This document shows positions 8,169-16,198 of a DNA stretch of 64,000 nt, one piece after another (positions within the stretch are counted from its first letter, which is position 1; each line of letters opens with the position of its first letter). Made by a program: the position numbers and the translations under genes. The stretch is from Sinorhizobium garamanticum (GTDB taxonomy: Bacteria > Pseudomonadota > Alphaproteobacteria > Rhizobiales > Rhizobiaceae). The stretch spans positions 3,789,001-3,853,000 of the forward strand of contig NZ_CP120373.1 in assembly GCF_029892065.1 (NCBI RefSeq). Direction: 5' to 3'. A model generated the notes under the pieces. It did not search any database, was not told where the DNA came from, and saw only the letters and a program-made list of their open reading frames with translations.

Positions 8169-8935
8169 GCGACAGTCCCTTCTCGCAATGCGCGCGCTAT
8201 ACGATCCTGGACGGTATAGTCGGTCAAATCCAGTTTAAGCGGGGTTACCGAGATCTTGTTCTCGCGCAAAGCGTGAATGTCGGTCCCGTCACGAAAATCG
8301 CCGGCGCGCTCGCCGAAGCGCAGCCAGAAATACGGAAAACCGCGACCGTCGGTGCGCTCGTCGATGCTGAGCCCGAAATCAAGCTTGCCTTGCGAGGTGA
8401 CTTCCACCCCAGCGACGGCTTCGGCGGCGCAATTCGGAAAGTTCAAGTTGATGAGCGTACCGACCGGCAACTCGACGTCCAGCAAAGTGCGGATCAATGC
8501 CGGCGCGTGAGTCTCCGCCACGTCCCACGGAACGTCCCTGCCGACCGCGTGCTGATAGGCCTGACTGAGCGCGATCGACCGGATTCCCTGAAGCGTCCCT
8601 TCGATGGCGCCGGCCACTGTGCCAGAATAGGTAACGTCATCAGCAAGGTTGGCGCCGACATTGACGCCCGAAAGGACCAGATCCGGCTTGCCGTCGAGAA
8701 GCTTCTTGGCAGCCATGATCACACAGTCGGTCGGCGTTCCCCTCAGGGCAAAGCGCCGTTCCGAGACCTGGCGCAGACGCAGCGGTTCGGAAAGAGTCAG
8801 CGAATGCGCAAGGCCGCTCTGGTCCACTTCCGGTGCGACCACCCATACGTCATCCGAGATTGTCCTCGCGATGCGCTCCAGCACCGAAAGTCCTTCGGCA
8901 TGGATGCCGTCATCGTTCGTCAGCAGGATCCGCAT
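8165..8935 (-). CDS. surE: 5'/3'-nucleotidase SurE
   Basis: A 256-residue SurE, a metal-dependent phosphatase acting on nucleoside 5'- and 3'-monophosphates and sometimes short polyphosphate. The N-terminal [11 protein letters not shown] contains the metal-binding DD pair; the metal/phosphate-site segments [19 protein letters not shown] (near 90-108) and LINLNFP (near 164) are present. Length fits the family (about 250). It sits 25 bases downstream of serS and overlaps pcm by four bases, so serS-surE-pcm is probably one transcript. Confidence 0.96.
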   Translation of the reverse strand: MRILLTNDDGIHAEGLSVLERIARTISDDVWVVAPEVDQSGLAHSLTLSEPLRLRQVSERRFALRGTPTDCVIMAAKKLLDGKPDLVLSGVNVGANLADDVTYSGTVAGAIEGTLQGIRSIALSQAYQHAVGRDVPWDVAETHAPALIRTLLDVELPVGTLINLNFPNCAAEAVAGVEVTSQGKLDFGLSIDERTDGRGFPYFWLRFGERAGDFRDGTDIHALRENKISVTPLKLDLTDYTVQDRIARALREGTVA

Positions 8936-8960
8936 TCCGGTTCTCTTCCGCTTCTCGCGC

Positions 8961-10244
8961 TCAGGCTGTTTTCTCGATGCGCCGTTGGCCGCCCATGTAG
9001 GGAATAAGGACGTCTGGCACAGCGACAGAGCCGTCCTCGTTCAGATAATTCTCGATAACGGCTATCAGCGCGCGCCCGACGGCAACGCCCGAACCGTTCA
9101 ACGTGTGAACGAATCTCGTTCCCTTCTCCTCCTTCGCGCGGTAGCGCGCGTTCATGCGGCGCGCCTGGAAATCCCCGCAGACCGAGCAGGACGAAATTTC
9201 GCGGTAGGTATCCTGGCCCGGCAGCCAGACCTCAAGGTCATAGGTCTTGCGCGCGCCAAAGCCCATGTCGCCGGTCGAAAGCGTCATGACCCGATAGTGC
9301 AGCCCAAGGCGCTTCAACACCTCCTCGGCGCAGGCGGTCATCCGCTCGTGCTCGTCAATCGAGCTTTGCGCATCGGTGATCGAGACCAACTCCACCTTGT
9401 TGAACTGATGCTGACGCAGCATGCCGCGGGTATCGCGTCCGGCAGAACCGGCCTCCGAACGGAAGCACGGTGTCAAGGCGGTAAAACGCAACGGCAGCTT
9501 CTCTGCTTCGAGGATCTGCTCGCGAACCATGTTCGTCAACGGAACTTCCGCCGTCGGGACCAGCCAACGTTCATCCGTCGTGCGGAAGAGATCCTCCGCA
9601 AACTTCGGCAACTGCCCGGTCCCGTACATCGCGTCGTCACGGACGAGCAGCGGCGGCTGCACCTCGACATATCCGTGCTCCTGTGTGTGCAGGTCGAGCA
9701 TGAACTGGCCGAGCGCCCGCTCGAGGCGAGCGAGCTGCCCCTTCACAATGGTGAAGCGCGAGCCTGCGATCCGCGCGGCGCCTTCGAAATCCATGAGCCC
9801 CAACGCCTCGCCGATTTCGAAATGCTCAAGCGGCTTGTGGTTCCAGGTCGGTTTTGCGCCGACAATCCGCGTCACGACGTTGGCCGCCTCATCGGCACCG
9901 ACAGGAACATCGTCGAGCGGGACGTTCGGAATGCGCGACAGGGCATCCGAAAGCTCGGTATCGATGCGGCGGCTTTCTTCTTCGACCGCGGGCATGGTGT
10001 TCTTCAGTTCGGCGACTTCGGCCTTCAGCTTTTCGGCAAGTTCGCTGTTCTTCTGTGCCATGGCCGCGCCGATTTCCTTGGAGGCGGCATTACGGCGCGA
10101 CTGCATTTCCTGCAGCGATTGAAGGATGGCGCGACGACGCTCATCGAGCGCGATCAAGGACGCAGACAACGGCTCCGCGCCCCGTTTCGCCAGGGCGGCG
10201 TCGAGCACATCGGCATTCTCACGGATCCATTTGATATCGAGCAT
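8961..10244 (-). CDS. serS: Serine--tRNA ligase
   Basis: A 427-residue class II aminoacyl-tRNA synthetase that charges tRNA-Ser (and tRNA-Sec where present). The N-terminal 100 residues form the antiparallel coiled-coil arm, visible as a heptad-rich stretch with LQEMQSRRN and [12 protein letters not shown]. The catalytic domain has motif 2 in the [18 protein letters not shown] region and motif 3 near the C-terminus ([19 protein letters not shown]). Full length. It lies downstream of tatC, separated by 152 bases holding a mosaic repeat, and upstream of surE. Confidence 0.98.
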   Translation of the reverse strand: MLDIKWIRENADVLDAALAKRGAEPLSASLIALDERRRAILQSLQEMQSRRNAASKEIGAAMAQKNSELAEKLKAEVAELKNTMPAVEEESRRIDTELSDALSRIPNVPLDDVPVGADEAANVVTRIVGAKPTWNHKPLEHFEIGEALGLMDFEGAARIAGSRFTIVKGQLARLERALGQFMLDLHTQEHGYVEVQPPLLVRDDAMYGTGQLPKFAEDLFRTTDERWLVPTAEVPLTNMVREQILEAEKLPLRFTALTPCFRSEAGSAGRDTRGMLRQHQFNKVELVSITDAQSSIDEHERMTACAEEVLKRLGLHYRVMTLSTGDMGFGARKTYDLEVWLPGQDTYREISSCSVCGDFQARRMNARYRAKEEKGTRFVHTLNGSGVAVGRALIAVIENYLNEDGSVAVPDVLIPYMGGQRRIEKTA

Positions 10245-10263
10245 AATCGTCCCACGCGTTGTT

Positions 10264-10371
10264 TACTGCATGAGTTCTCCTCAAATCGGCTCCGATTCAA
10301 GGAAAAATCACGCGGCGATTCAAAGTGCTACAGCGGCCTTTGCGCGTCTGAACAGACGTGAGGCGCTGCAG
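10264..10371 (+). repeat. Mosaic two-hairpin repeat, copy 1
   Basis: Begins TACTGCATG and ends in a hairpin whose outer arms are CTACAGCG and CGCTGCAG with an inner pair CGTCTG/CAGACG. The first hairpin (TCAAATCGG/CCGATTCAAGG) is recognisable. It lies between tatC and serS, whose coding strand is opposite to the orientation given here. Confidence 0.85.
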
Positions 10372-10396
10372 GTCACGGCGCGAGAACGTCAGACAG

Positions 10397-11239
10397 TCAG
10401 CCCTTCGCGGGTCCGGTCGTCTCGGAGGAACTTTCCTGCGAAGAGGCGATCTCGCTTGCGAGTGCGTCTCTCGCGCGCTGTCTTTCGACGAGTCGCGCCG
10501 TATAGATGGAAATTTCGTAGAGAAGGATGGCTGGCAGCGCAAGACCGATCTGGGACACGGGATCTGGCGGCGTCAAAACGGCCGCGACGACGAAGGCGAT
10601 GACGATCGCGTATTTGCGCTTTTCGGCGAGCCCCTGGGCCGTGACGAAACCGACACGCGCAAGCAGCGTGGTGACAACAGGCAACTGGAAGACGAGGCCG
10701 AAGGCGAACACCAACGACATGATCAGGCTCAGATATTCCGATACTTTTGGCAGGAGTTGGATCGCAACCTGCCCTTCGCCGCCGCCCTGCTCCATGGCCA
10801 GGAAAAACCACATGACCATCGGCGTGAAGAAGAAATAGACCAGCGCGCCGCCGATGAGAAACAGAACCGGCGAAGCGATCAGGAACGGCAGGAAGGCTGC
10901 GCGTTCGTTCTTGTAGAGACCAGGCGCAACAAACTTGTAGATCTGCGACGCGATCACCGGAAAGGCGATCACCAGAGCGCCAAACATCGCAACCTTGATC
11001 TGGGTGAAGAAGAACTCCTGCGGCGCCGTGTAAATGAGCTCAACGTTGCGGTGGGTGAGGCCGGCCCAGCTCACTGCCCACTTGAACGGCAGGACGAGGA
11101 AGTTGAACAACTGCTTGGCAAAATAGAAGCAGACAAGAAAGGCGACAAAAAATGCGCCGACCGCCCAAATCAGCCTCGTGCGCAACTCGATGAGGTGCTC
11201 GATCAGTGGCTGCGGCCGGTCCTCGATATCGCCGCTCAT
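10397..11239 (-). CDS. tatC: Sec-independent translocase subunit TatC
   Basis: A 280-residue polytopic membrane protein, the core receptor of the twin-arginine translocase that exports folded cofactor-containing proteins. The N-terminal LIEHLIELRTRLIWAVGAF carries the conserved cytoplasmic E-L-R segment that contacts the twin-arginine signal, and six hydrophobic segments follow. Its ATG overlaps the tatB stop by four bases (ATGA). It is the last gene of tatABC. The C-terminal tail is slightly longer than in E. coli TatC (258 residues). Confidence 0.97.
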   Translation of the reverse strand: MSGDIEDRPQPLIEHLIELRTRLIWAVGAFFVAFLVCFYFAKQLFNFLVLPFKWAVSWAGLTHRNVELIYTAPQEFFFTQIKVAMFGALVIAFPVIASQIYKFVAPGLYKNERAAFLPFLIASPVLFLIGGALVYFFFTPMVMWFFLAMEQGGGEGQVAIQLLPKVSEYLSLIMSLVFAFGLVFQLPVVTTLLARVGFVTAQGLAEKRKYAIVIAFVVAAVLTPPDPVSQIGLALPAILLYEISIYTARLVERQRARDALASEIASSQESSSETTGPAKG

Positions 11240-11862
11240 GCGTCACCTTTCTTGCGCGAGGTCGCACGCGCCTTCTGCGTCTTGGTCTTGGTCTCGGCCT
11301 GCCGCTCGGCAGTTGACGAAGCTTTCTCGGCCCGTGGCTTCGTCGCCGCTTTCTTGGTTGTTGCGGCAGCAGGCTTCTTCGACGGCGCAAGCGCGGCTTT
11401 GGTCTTGCCGACGCTCTCCGCCTTTTTTTCTTCCACCTTCGGTTCGTTTGCCGTTGCAGCAGGAACCTCAGCGGGCTTCGCCACGGTTTCCACCGGAGCT
11501 TCGGTCTTCGTCGCCTCAGCCGCAGGCTGTACCGGCTCCGGCTGCGCCGGCTTGTCCGGCGTCGTCGCCTTCTGCAGATCGGACTTGATCTCGTTTCCAA
11601 GCTGGCGCAGCGGATTCATGGCGTCCCGCAACGCCGCGGTCGGATTGAGACTTTGCGCATCGCTGATCGTCTTGCGCACCTCATCCAGATCGGCTTCCCG
11701 CAAGGCCTCGTCGAACTGATGGCGAAAATCTGCCGCCATCCCGCGCATCTTGGACGTCATGCGCCCAAAGGCCCGCAGCATTGGCGGCAGGTCCTTCGGT
11801 CCAACGACGACAATCAAGACGATTGCGATAACAACAAGCTCGGTCCAGCCGATATCAAACAT
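11236..11862 (-). CDS. tatB: Sec-independent translocase subunit TatB
   Basis: A 208-residue protein with an N-terminal membrane helix, MFDIGWTELVVIAIVLIVVV, the conserved GPKDLPPMLRAFGR turn, and an amphipathic helix to about residue 75. The remaining 130 residues are Ala/Pro/Lys-rich low complexity, common in rhizobial TatB. TatB forms the substrate-receptor complex with TatC. The 74-base gap after tatA holds a hairpin; the gene overlaps tatC by four bases. Confidence 0.96.
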   Translation of the reverse strand: MFDIGWTELVVIAIVLIVVVGPKDLPPMLRAFGRMTSKMRGMAADFRHQFDEALREADLDEVRKTISDAQSLNPTAALRDAMNPLRQLGNEIKSDLQKATTPDKPAQPEPVQPAAEATKTEAPVETVAKPAEVPAATANEPKVEEKKAESVGKTKAALAPSKKPAAATTKKAATKPRAEKASSTAERQAETKTKTQKARATSRKKGDA

Positions 11863-11873
11863 CCGACGTGCCC

Positions 11874-11919
11874 TAAAAAAACGTGACGCGAACGACCGGG
11901 TGGAAGAGTCCGCCCGGTC
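11874..11919 (-). terminator. Hairpin and delayed T-run between tatA and tatB (possible attenuator)
   Basis: Arms GACCGGG (11894-11900) and CCCGGTC (11913-11919) can pair. Downstream on the minus strand, about ten bases later, there is a run of seven T. The T-run is too far from the stem for a textbook terminator, but partial termination here would give the TatA excess over TatBC known from E. coli. Inference. Confidence 0.4.
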
Positions 11920-11936
11920 TCGCCAGCTTTTGCTTG

Positions 11937-12143
11937 TTAGCGGACTTCGTCAGACTTGTGCTCGACGGTCTTGCCGTCGATCGGCTTGTCGGTCGGAGCG
12001 GCGTCATCGTCGCCCATGCCCTTCTTGAAGCTCTTGATGCCCTTGGCGACATCACCCATCAGTTCCGGAATCTTGCCGCGGCCGAACAGCAGCAGGATCA
12101 CCACCAGGACGATCAGCCAATGCCAGATGCTAAAGGAACCCAT
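11937..12143 (-). CDS. tatA: Sec-independent translocase subunit TatA
   Basis: A 68-residue protein with one N-terminal membrane helix ([17 protein letters not shown]), then the conserved [20 protein letters not shown] hinge and amphipathic helix, and a charged tail. TatA multimerises to form the protein-conducting element of the Tat system. First gene of tatABC. AAGGGAGTAAG lies directly upstream of the ATG. Confidence 0.97.
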   Translation of the reverse strand: MGSFSIWHWLIVLVVILLLFGRGKIPELMGDVAKGIKSFKKGMGDDDAAPTDKPIDGKTVEHKSDEVR

Positions 12144-12164
12144 GCACTTACTCCCTTAGGGCCT

Positions 12165-12193
12165 CATTCAATCAAAGCCCATCACGTTGTCAA
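12165..12193 (-). promoter_or_regulatory. Candidate tatABC promoter
   Basis: A perfect -35 box TTGACA (12188-12193, minus strand) with a weak -10-like TTGAAT or TGAATG 16-17 bases downstream, about 25-50 bases upstream of the tatA ATG. The -10 box is poor, so this is a candidate only. Confidence 0.4.
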
Positions 12194-12235
12194 TTTTCAG
12201 GCGTGCCGCCGGCAAGCCCTCATTCCCGATGGACC

Positions 12236-13351
12236 CTAGGATGTTGAGGCGTCTTTTTCAAACAGCAATATGTCGCGCTCGTTAACGGAAAGCGTGACGT
12301 CACGCAATCCTTGTGGCAACAGATCGGCGCGGATACGTGCCCGCACTGTACGCTCGAATTGCGGCACGGCAAGCTCCAACAGCTCGACGACGCCGAGAAA
12401 GCGTCTCGACAGGATGCGCGCAGGAATATCGCCGCCCTCCTCCTTGAGGTGAACGCCAGAGAGCCTGACTGCGACGCTCAAGGGCTGTCCCTCTTTGTAA
12501 TGTCCCGCGGGCACGTCTCCGAGCGGCGTTTCGACGCGACCGCCCCGCACACGCGCATCAAAGACATTTATCTCGGAAAAGAACCCGGCTGCGAAGAGGT
12601 CGCGCGGTTTGCGATAAAGCTCATCGGCCGTACCGACCTGCACCAGGCGCCCGTCTTTCAACAGGGCGATGCGATCGGCCATGCGCATCGCCTCCTCGGC
12701 GTCATGTGTTACGACGATTGCCGTCGCACGCGTCTCGCGCAGAATGGCGAGCGTATCGGCGCGGATTGAATCCTTGAGGCGAGAGTCGAGGCCCGAGAAG
12801 GGTTCGTCCATCAGCAAGACCGCAGGTCGCGGCGCAAGCGCGCGGGCAAGTGCAACGCGCTGCTGCTCGCCGCCCGAGAGCACATGGGGATAACGGTCGG
12901 CGTAATGCAGCAGGCCCACACGCTCCAGTGCCGCATCCGCCTGCACCAGCGCCGCCTTCTTGGGCAGCGCCGTCAATCCAAAGCAGACGTTGTCGCGGAT
13001 CGTCATGTGAGGAAAAAGCGCGAAATCCTGAAACATCAGTCCGACGCCGCGCTTCTCGGGCGGGAGAAAGACCGACGGGCCGGAAATTTCCTGTCCGTTC
13101 AGGAGGAGACGACCGCTGGTCTGCATCTCGATGCCTGCCGCGATGCGCAGCAACGTCGTCTTGCCCGATCCCGATGGGCCGAGCAGGCAAAGCACTTCGC
13201 CGGCTTTAGCCGTGAGCGTGAAGCCCTTGATCGTTTCCTTGGAATGATAGCGGTGGCTGATATCCTCGAATGCCAGGCTCGCCGCGAATGACACTCCGGA
13301 CCGTCGCATTGCCATGACGGCGCCGTTGTATGCGTCTGAAACCATGCTCAT
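12236..13351 (-). CDS. Orphan ABC transporter ATP-binding protein (Fe3+/polyamine-type, with C-terminal regulatory domain)
   Basis: A 371-residue ATPase of the CUT1/FbpC/PotA class. Walker A is GPSGSGKTT near residues 58-66, the signature LSGGEQQRVALARAL near 157-171, Walker B VLLMDEPFSGLD near 180-191, and the switch histidine is in VVTHDAEEA. The last 110 residues form a TOBE-like domain (SVAVRLSGVHL). No permease or binding protein gene is adjacent, so the substrate cannot be inferred; the FbpC-like sequence suggests iron, weakly. The ATG follows AAGGAATGA. It precedes tatA by 92 bases in the same direction. Confidence 0.9.
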   Translation of the reverse strand: MSMVSDAYNGAVMAMRRSGVSFAASLAFEDISHRYHSKETIKGFTLTAKAGEVLCLLGPSGSGKTTLLRIAAGIEMQTSGRLLLNGQEISGPSVFLPPEKRGVGLMFQDFALFPHMTIRDNVCFGLTALPKKAALVQADAALERVGLLHYADRYPHVLSGGEQQRVALARALAPRPAVLLMDEPFSGLDSRLKDSIRADTLAILRETRATAIVVTHDAEEAMRMADRIALLKDGRLVQVGTADELYRKPRDLFAAGFFSEINVFDARVRGGRVETPLGDVPAGHYKEGQPLSVAVRLSGVHLKEEGGDIPARILSRRFLGVVELLELAVPQFERTVRARIRADLLPQGLRDVTLSVNERDILLFEKDASTS

Positions 13352-13425
13352 TCATTCCTTGAACCGGAGGCCTGGCGGCGAAACGCCGGTACCCGGATCT
13401 AAAGCCGATATTCCTAGTCAGGATT

Positions 13426-14154
13426 TTAATCGTCTTCTTCAGCCTTCGGTGTCAAGAGGCCGAGTTCTTCAAGGTCCATTTGCGTAATGGGATCCTCGTT
13501 CTCGGAGAGTTCTTCCTCGCCGGCCGGAACCGGAATGTGCAGATTGGATGGAATGCGCCCGGATAGGAGGCCGGCACCCTTCAGTTCTTCGATGCCTGGG
13601 AGATCGCGAATTTCCTCCAGGGCGAAATGATCGAGGAAATCCCGCGTCGTTCCGAACGTTACGGGCCGTCCCGGGGTTCGCCTGCGCCCGCGAAAGCGCA
13701 CCCAGCCGGCCTCCATCAACACGTCCAGCGTCCCCTTCGACGTCTGCACGCCGCGTATGTCCTCGATTTCCGCGCGGGTCACCGGCTGATGGTAGGCGAT
13801 GATCGCCAGCACCTCGAGGGCGGCCCGCGACAATTTCCTGACTTCCTGTTCGTCCGTCTGGACGACAAAGGAGAGGTCGGCAGCTGTGCGGAACGCCCAG
13901 TGGTCGGCAACCTGGACAAGATTGACGCCACGCGCGGCATAGAGTGCCTTCAACCGCGCCATGATGCGCCCGACGTCGGCGCCACGGGGAAGCCGGCTCG
14001 CGATATAGGTTTCGGAAATGGGCTGAGCCGATGCGAAGACCAGCGCCTCCGCGATCCGCTCGGCTTCCCGCTCGAGCCTGGGATCGAGGGTAACCGCTTC
14101 GTGCTCCTCCTCTTCGTCCGGCAACCCCGGCAAGTACTTCTGCGCTTCAGCCAC
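13426..14154 (-). CDS. scpB: Segregation and condensation protein ScpB
   Basis: About 242 residues from the GTG at 14154, chosen because GGAGG lies six bases upstream and it overlaps the scpA stop by eight bases. The longer frame from 14286 reads arginine-rich sequence inside scpA. ScpB has two winged-helix domains (about residues 25-100 and 105-185; ALEVLAIIAYHQPVTRAEI is the characteristic segment) and forms a dimer that binds the ScpA kleisin in the SMC condensin. The C-terminal 50 residues are acidic, an alphaproteobacterial feature. Usual scpA-scpB order. Confidence 0.95.
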   Translation of the reverse strand: MAEAQKYLPGLPDEEEEHEAVTLDPRLEREAERIAEALVFASAQPISETYIASRLPRGADVGRIMARLKALYAARGVNLVQVADHWAFRTAADLSFVVQTDEQEVRKLSRAALEVLAIIAYHQPVTRAEIEDIRGVQTSKGTLDVLMEAGWVRFRGRRRTPGRPVTFGTTRDFLDHFALEEIRDLPGIEELKGAGLLSGRIPSNLHIPVPAGEEELSENEDPITQMDLEELGLLTPKAEEDD

Positions 14155-15016
14155 GCGCTGCCTCCATTTCCGCCAGGGTTGCCGCGTCGATCGGCTTTGG
14201 TCCACGCCGTAGATAGATGGGCGCGAAGGCACCCTCCTGCCGGATCTCCAACCTTCCTTCGCGAACCATTTCGAGTGACGCGGCAAAGGAGCTCGCGATC
14301 GCCGTTGCGCGCTCTTTCGGGCTCGTCATGTAGCGGAGGAGAAAATGATCAAGCGCCGTCCAATCGTCGAGACTGCCGATCATCCGCGCCAGGATCAGGC
14401 GCGCATCGGACAGCGACCAGACATGGCGTTTCTCGATCGTCACCTGCGTTATCGCCTGACGCTGCCTGAGGCTCGCATAGGCGGTCAACAGGTCATAGAG
14501 GGACGCGTCGTAACCCGATCGCTTTTCGGCGACGATATGTTCCGGCGCACCGCGCGCGAAGACGTCGCGGCCGAGCCGGTTTCTGTTGACGAGCCTTGTT
14601 GCGGCGTCGCGCATGGCTTCGAGCCGCTTCAGCCGGAACGCCAGCGCCGAAGCCATCTCCTCGCCGGAGGGCCCCTCATCCTTGGCCTGTTGCGGGAGCA
14701 GCAGGCGTGACTTGAGATAGGCAAGCCACGCGGCCATGACGAGATAGTCGGCCGCGAGCTCGATGCGGATGGAACGGACGCGCTCGATGAAGGCGATGTA
14801 CTGTTCAGCAAGCGCCAGCACGGAGATCCGTGAAAGATCGACGCGCTGACTGCGCGCAAGATGGAGCAGCAGGTCGAGCGGGCCTTCGAAACCGGCAAGG
14901 TCGACGACGAGGGCTTCCTCATGCAATCCGCGATCGGCAGCCTCGTCCTGCCACAAAGGCTCCATCGGTGCCTTTGCTCCAGGTTGGCCCTGCCATTCGC
15001 CCGTATTGCTCACCAA
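14147..15016 (-). CDS. scpA: Segregation and condensation protein ScpA (kleisin)
   Basis: A 289-residue kleisin that bridges the SMC heads in bacterial condensin. The N-terminal FEGPLDLLLHLARSQRVDL (about residues 43-61) is the family signature, followed by the helix that binds the SMC neck (YLVMAAWLAYLKSRLLLPQ); the C-terminal domain follows. The frame starts at TTG, with GTG as the second codon; either may be used. It lies 24 bases downstream of nagZ; nagZ-scpA-scpB is a common alphaproteobacterial order and probably an operon. Confidence 0.95.
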   Translation of the reverse strand: MVSNTGEWQGQPGAKAPMEPLWQDEAADRGLHEEALVVDLAGFEGPLDLLLHLARSQRVDLSRISVLALAEQYIAFIERVRSIRIELAADYLVMAAWLAYLKSRLLLPQQAKDEGPSGEEMASALAFRLKRLEAMRDAATRLVNRNRLGRDVFARGAPEHIVAEKRSGYDASLYDLLTAYASLRQRQAITQVTIEKRHVWSLSDARLILARMIGSLDDWTALDHFLLRYMTSPKERATAIASSFAASLEMVREGRLEIRQEGAFAPIYLRRGPKPIDAATLAEMEAARG

Positions 15017-15040
15017 CTCGCCTTTCCGCCGCTTTCTCGC

Positions 15041-16057
15041 CTAAGCCAAGGCGAACATCACGTTGAACTCCGTCCTCAATGCATCCTGGTCGGCATCGTC
15101 CGGCTTCCGGAAGGCTGCCTCCGCAGTTCTTGCGCGACGCAGCCGATCGCCCGACAGGACCGGAACGACATCCGCAACGGCCCTCATTTCTTCCATTATG
15201 CCATGACAATGCAAGACGAGATCAAGGCCGGCGCCAATAATGCCACGCGCGCGAGCAGCCATATCCCCGGCAAGCGCATTCATCGAAACATCGTCCGACA
15301 TCAAAAGCCCATCGAAACCGATATGGCCGCGAATGATTTCGCTGACGACCTTTGGCGAAGTCGTGGCCGGATTGTCGGGATCGATCGCAGTAAAGACCAT
15401 ATGCGCCGACATGGCCATGACTTCGTCCTTCATGGCGATGAAAGGGAGGAAGTCGCTTCGCTGCAATTCCTCGATGCTGGCTTCCACAACGGGCAAGTTG
15501 TGGTGTGAATCCACGAACGTGCGGCCATGGCCCGGCATGTGCTTCATGACCGGCAGCATGCCGCCCGCTTTCAGTCCCTCACTCATTGCACGACCGATCG
15601 CGGTCACCGTCTCCGGATCATGCCCATAGGCCCGGTTGCCGATGACGTCATGGCTCCCCGGCACCGGCACGTCGAGGACCGGCAGGCAATCGACGGTGAT
15701 GCCAAACCGCATCAGGTCGAAAGCGTGGAGGCGCCCCATAAGCCACGCTGCACGCAGCCCCTGCTCCCGGTCCCGACGATATATCTCGCCAATCGCGGCA
15801 CCGTTCGGGTATTGCTGGACAAGCGGCGGCCGGATGCGCTGGACGCGACCGCCTTCCTGGTCGATCAGCACCGGGGCGTTCGGATTATCGATGCTGTCGC
15901 GCAACCCGGCGACGAGATCGGAGATCTGATTTTCCTCGCCGATGTTGCGACCGAAAAGGATGAAACCCCAGGGGCGCTCGCCGTCAAAGAACCTGCGCTC
16001 TTCTGCGGTCAGGGAAAGGCCTTTGCAGCCGGAGATAAATGCTTTTGATTCGCTCAT
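15041..16057 (-). CDS. nagZ: Beta-N-acetylhexosaminidase NagZ
   Basis: A 338-residue GH3 enzyme that removes N-acetylglucosamine from anhydromuropeptides in the cytoplasm during peptidoglycan recycling. The loop KHMPGHGRTFVDSHHNLP (near residues 168-185) carries the Asp-His general-acid pair typical of NagZ, and the nucleophile aspartate is in LLMSDDVSM near 247-255. Length matches single-domain NagZ (about 340). It is downstream of the SPOR-domain gene (141 bases) and upstream of scpAB, which fits envelope and division functions. Confidence 0.95.
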   Translation of the reverse strand: MSESKAFISGCKGLSLTAEERRFFDGERPWGFILFGRNIGEENQISDLVAGLRDSIDNPNAPVLIDQEGGRVQRIRPPLVQQYPNGAAIGEIYRRDREQGLRAAWLMGRLHAFDLMRFGITVDCLPVLDVPVPGSHDVIGNRAYGHDPETVTAIGRAMSEGLKAGGMLPVMKHMPGHGRTFVDSHHNLPVVEASIEELQRSDFLPFIAMKDEVMAMSAHMVFTAIDPDNPATTSPKVVSEIIRGHIGFDGLLMSDDVSMNALAGDMAARARGIIGAGLDLVLHCHGIMEEMRAVADVVPVLSGDRLRRARTAEAAFRKPDDADQDALRTEFNVMFALA

Positions 16058-16141
16058 GCCAGAATCATAGTGCGCGCGCCGTTCGGCGCGAAGTCACAAA
16101 GCCGCACTTCCTCGATCATTCACAGACAAAGCGTCGTTCCA

Positions 16142-16173
16142 CAAAAGAAAAGAGCGCGACATTTCTGCCGCGC
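16142..16173 (-). terminator. Rho-independent terminator after the SPOR-domain gene
   Basis: On the minus strand GCGCG (16169-16173) pairs with CGCGC (16154-16158) across a ten-base loop and is followed by TCTTTTCTTTTG. It lies 25 bases after the stop at 16199. Confidence 0.7.
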
Positions 16174-16198
16174 CCCGCTTTGTTGATCTTTCCCGGAC

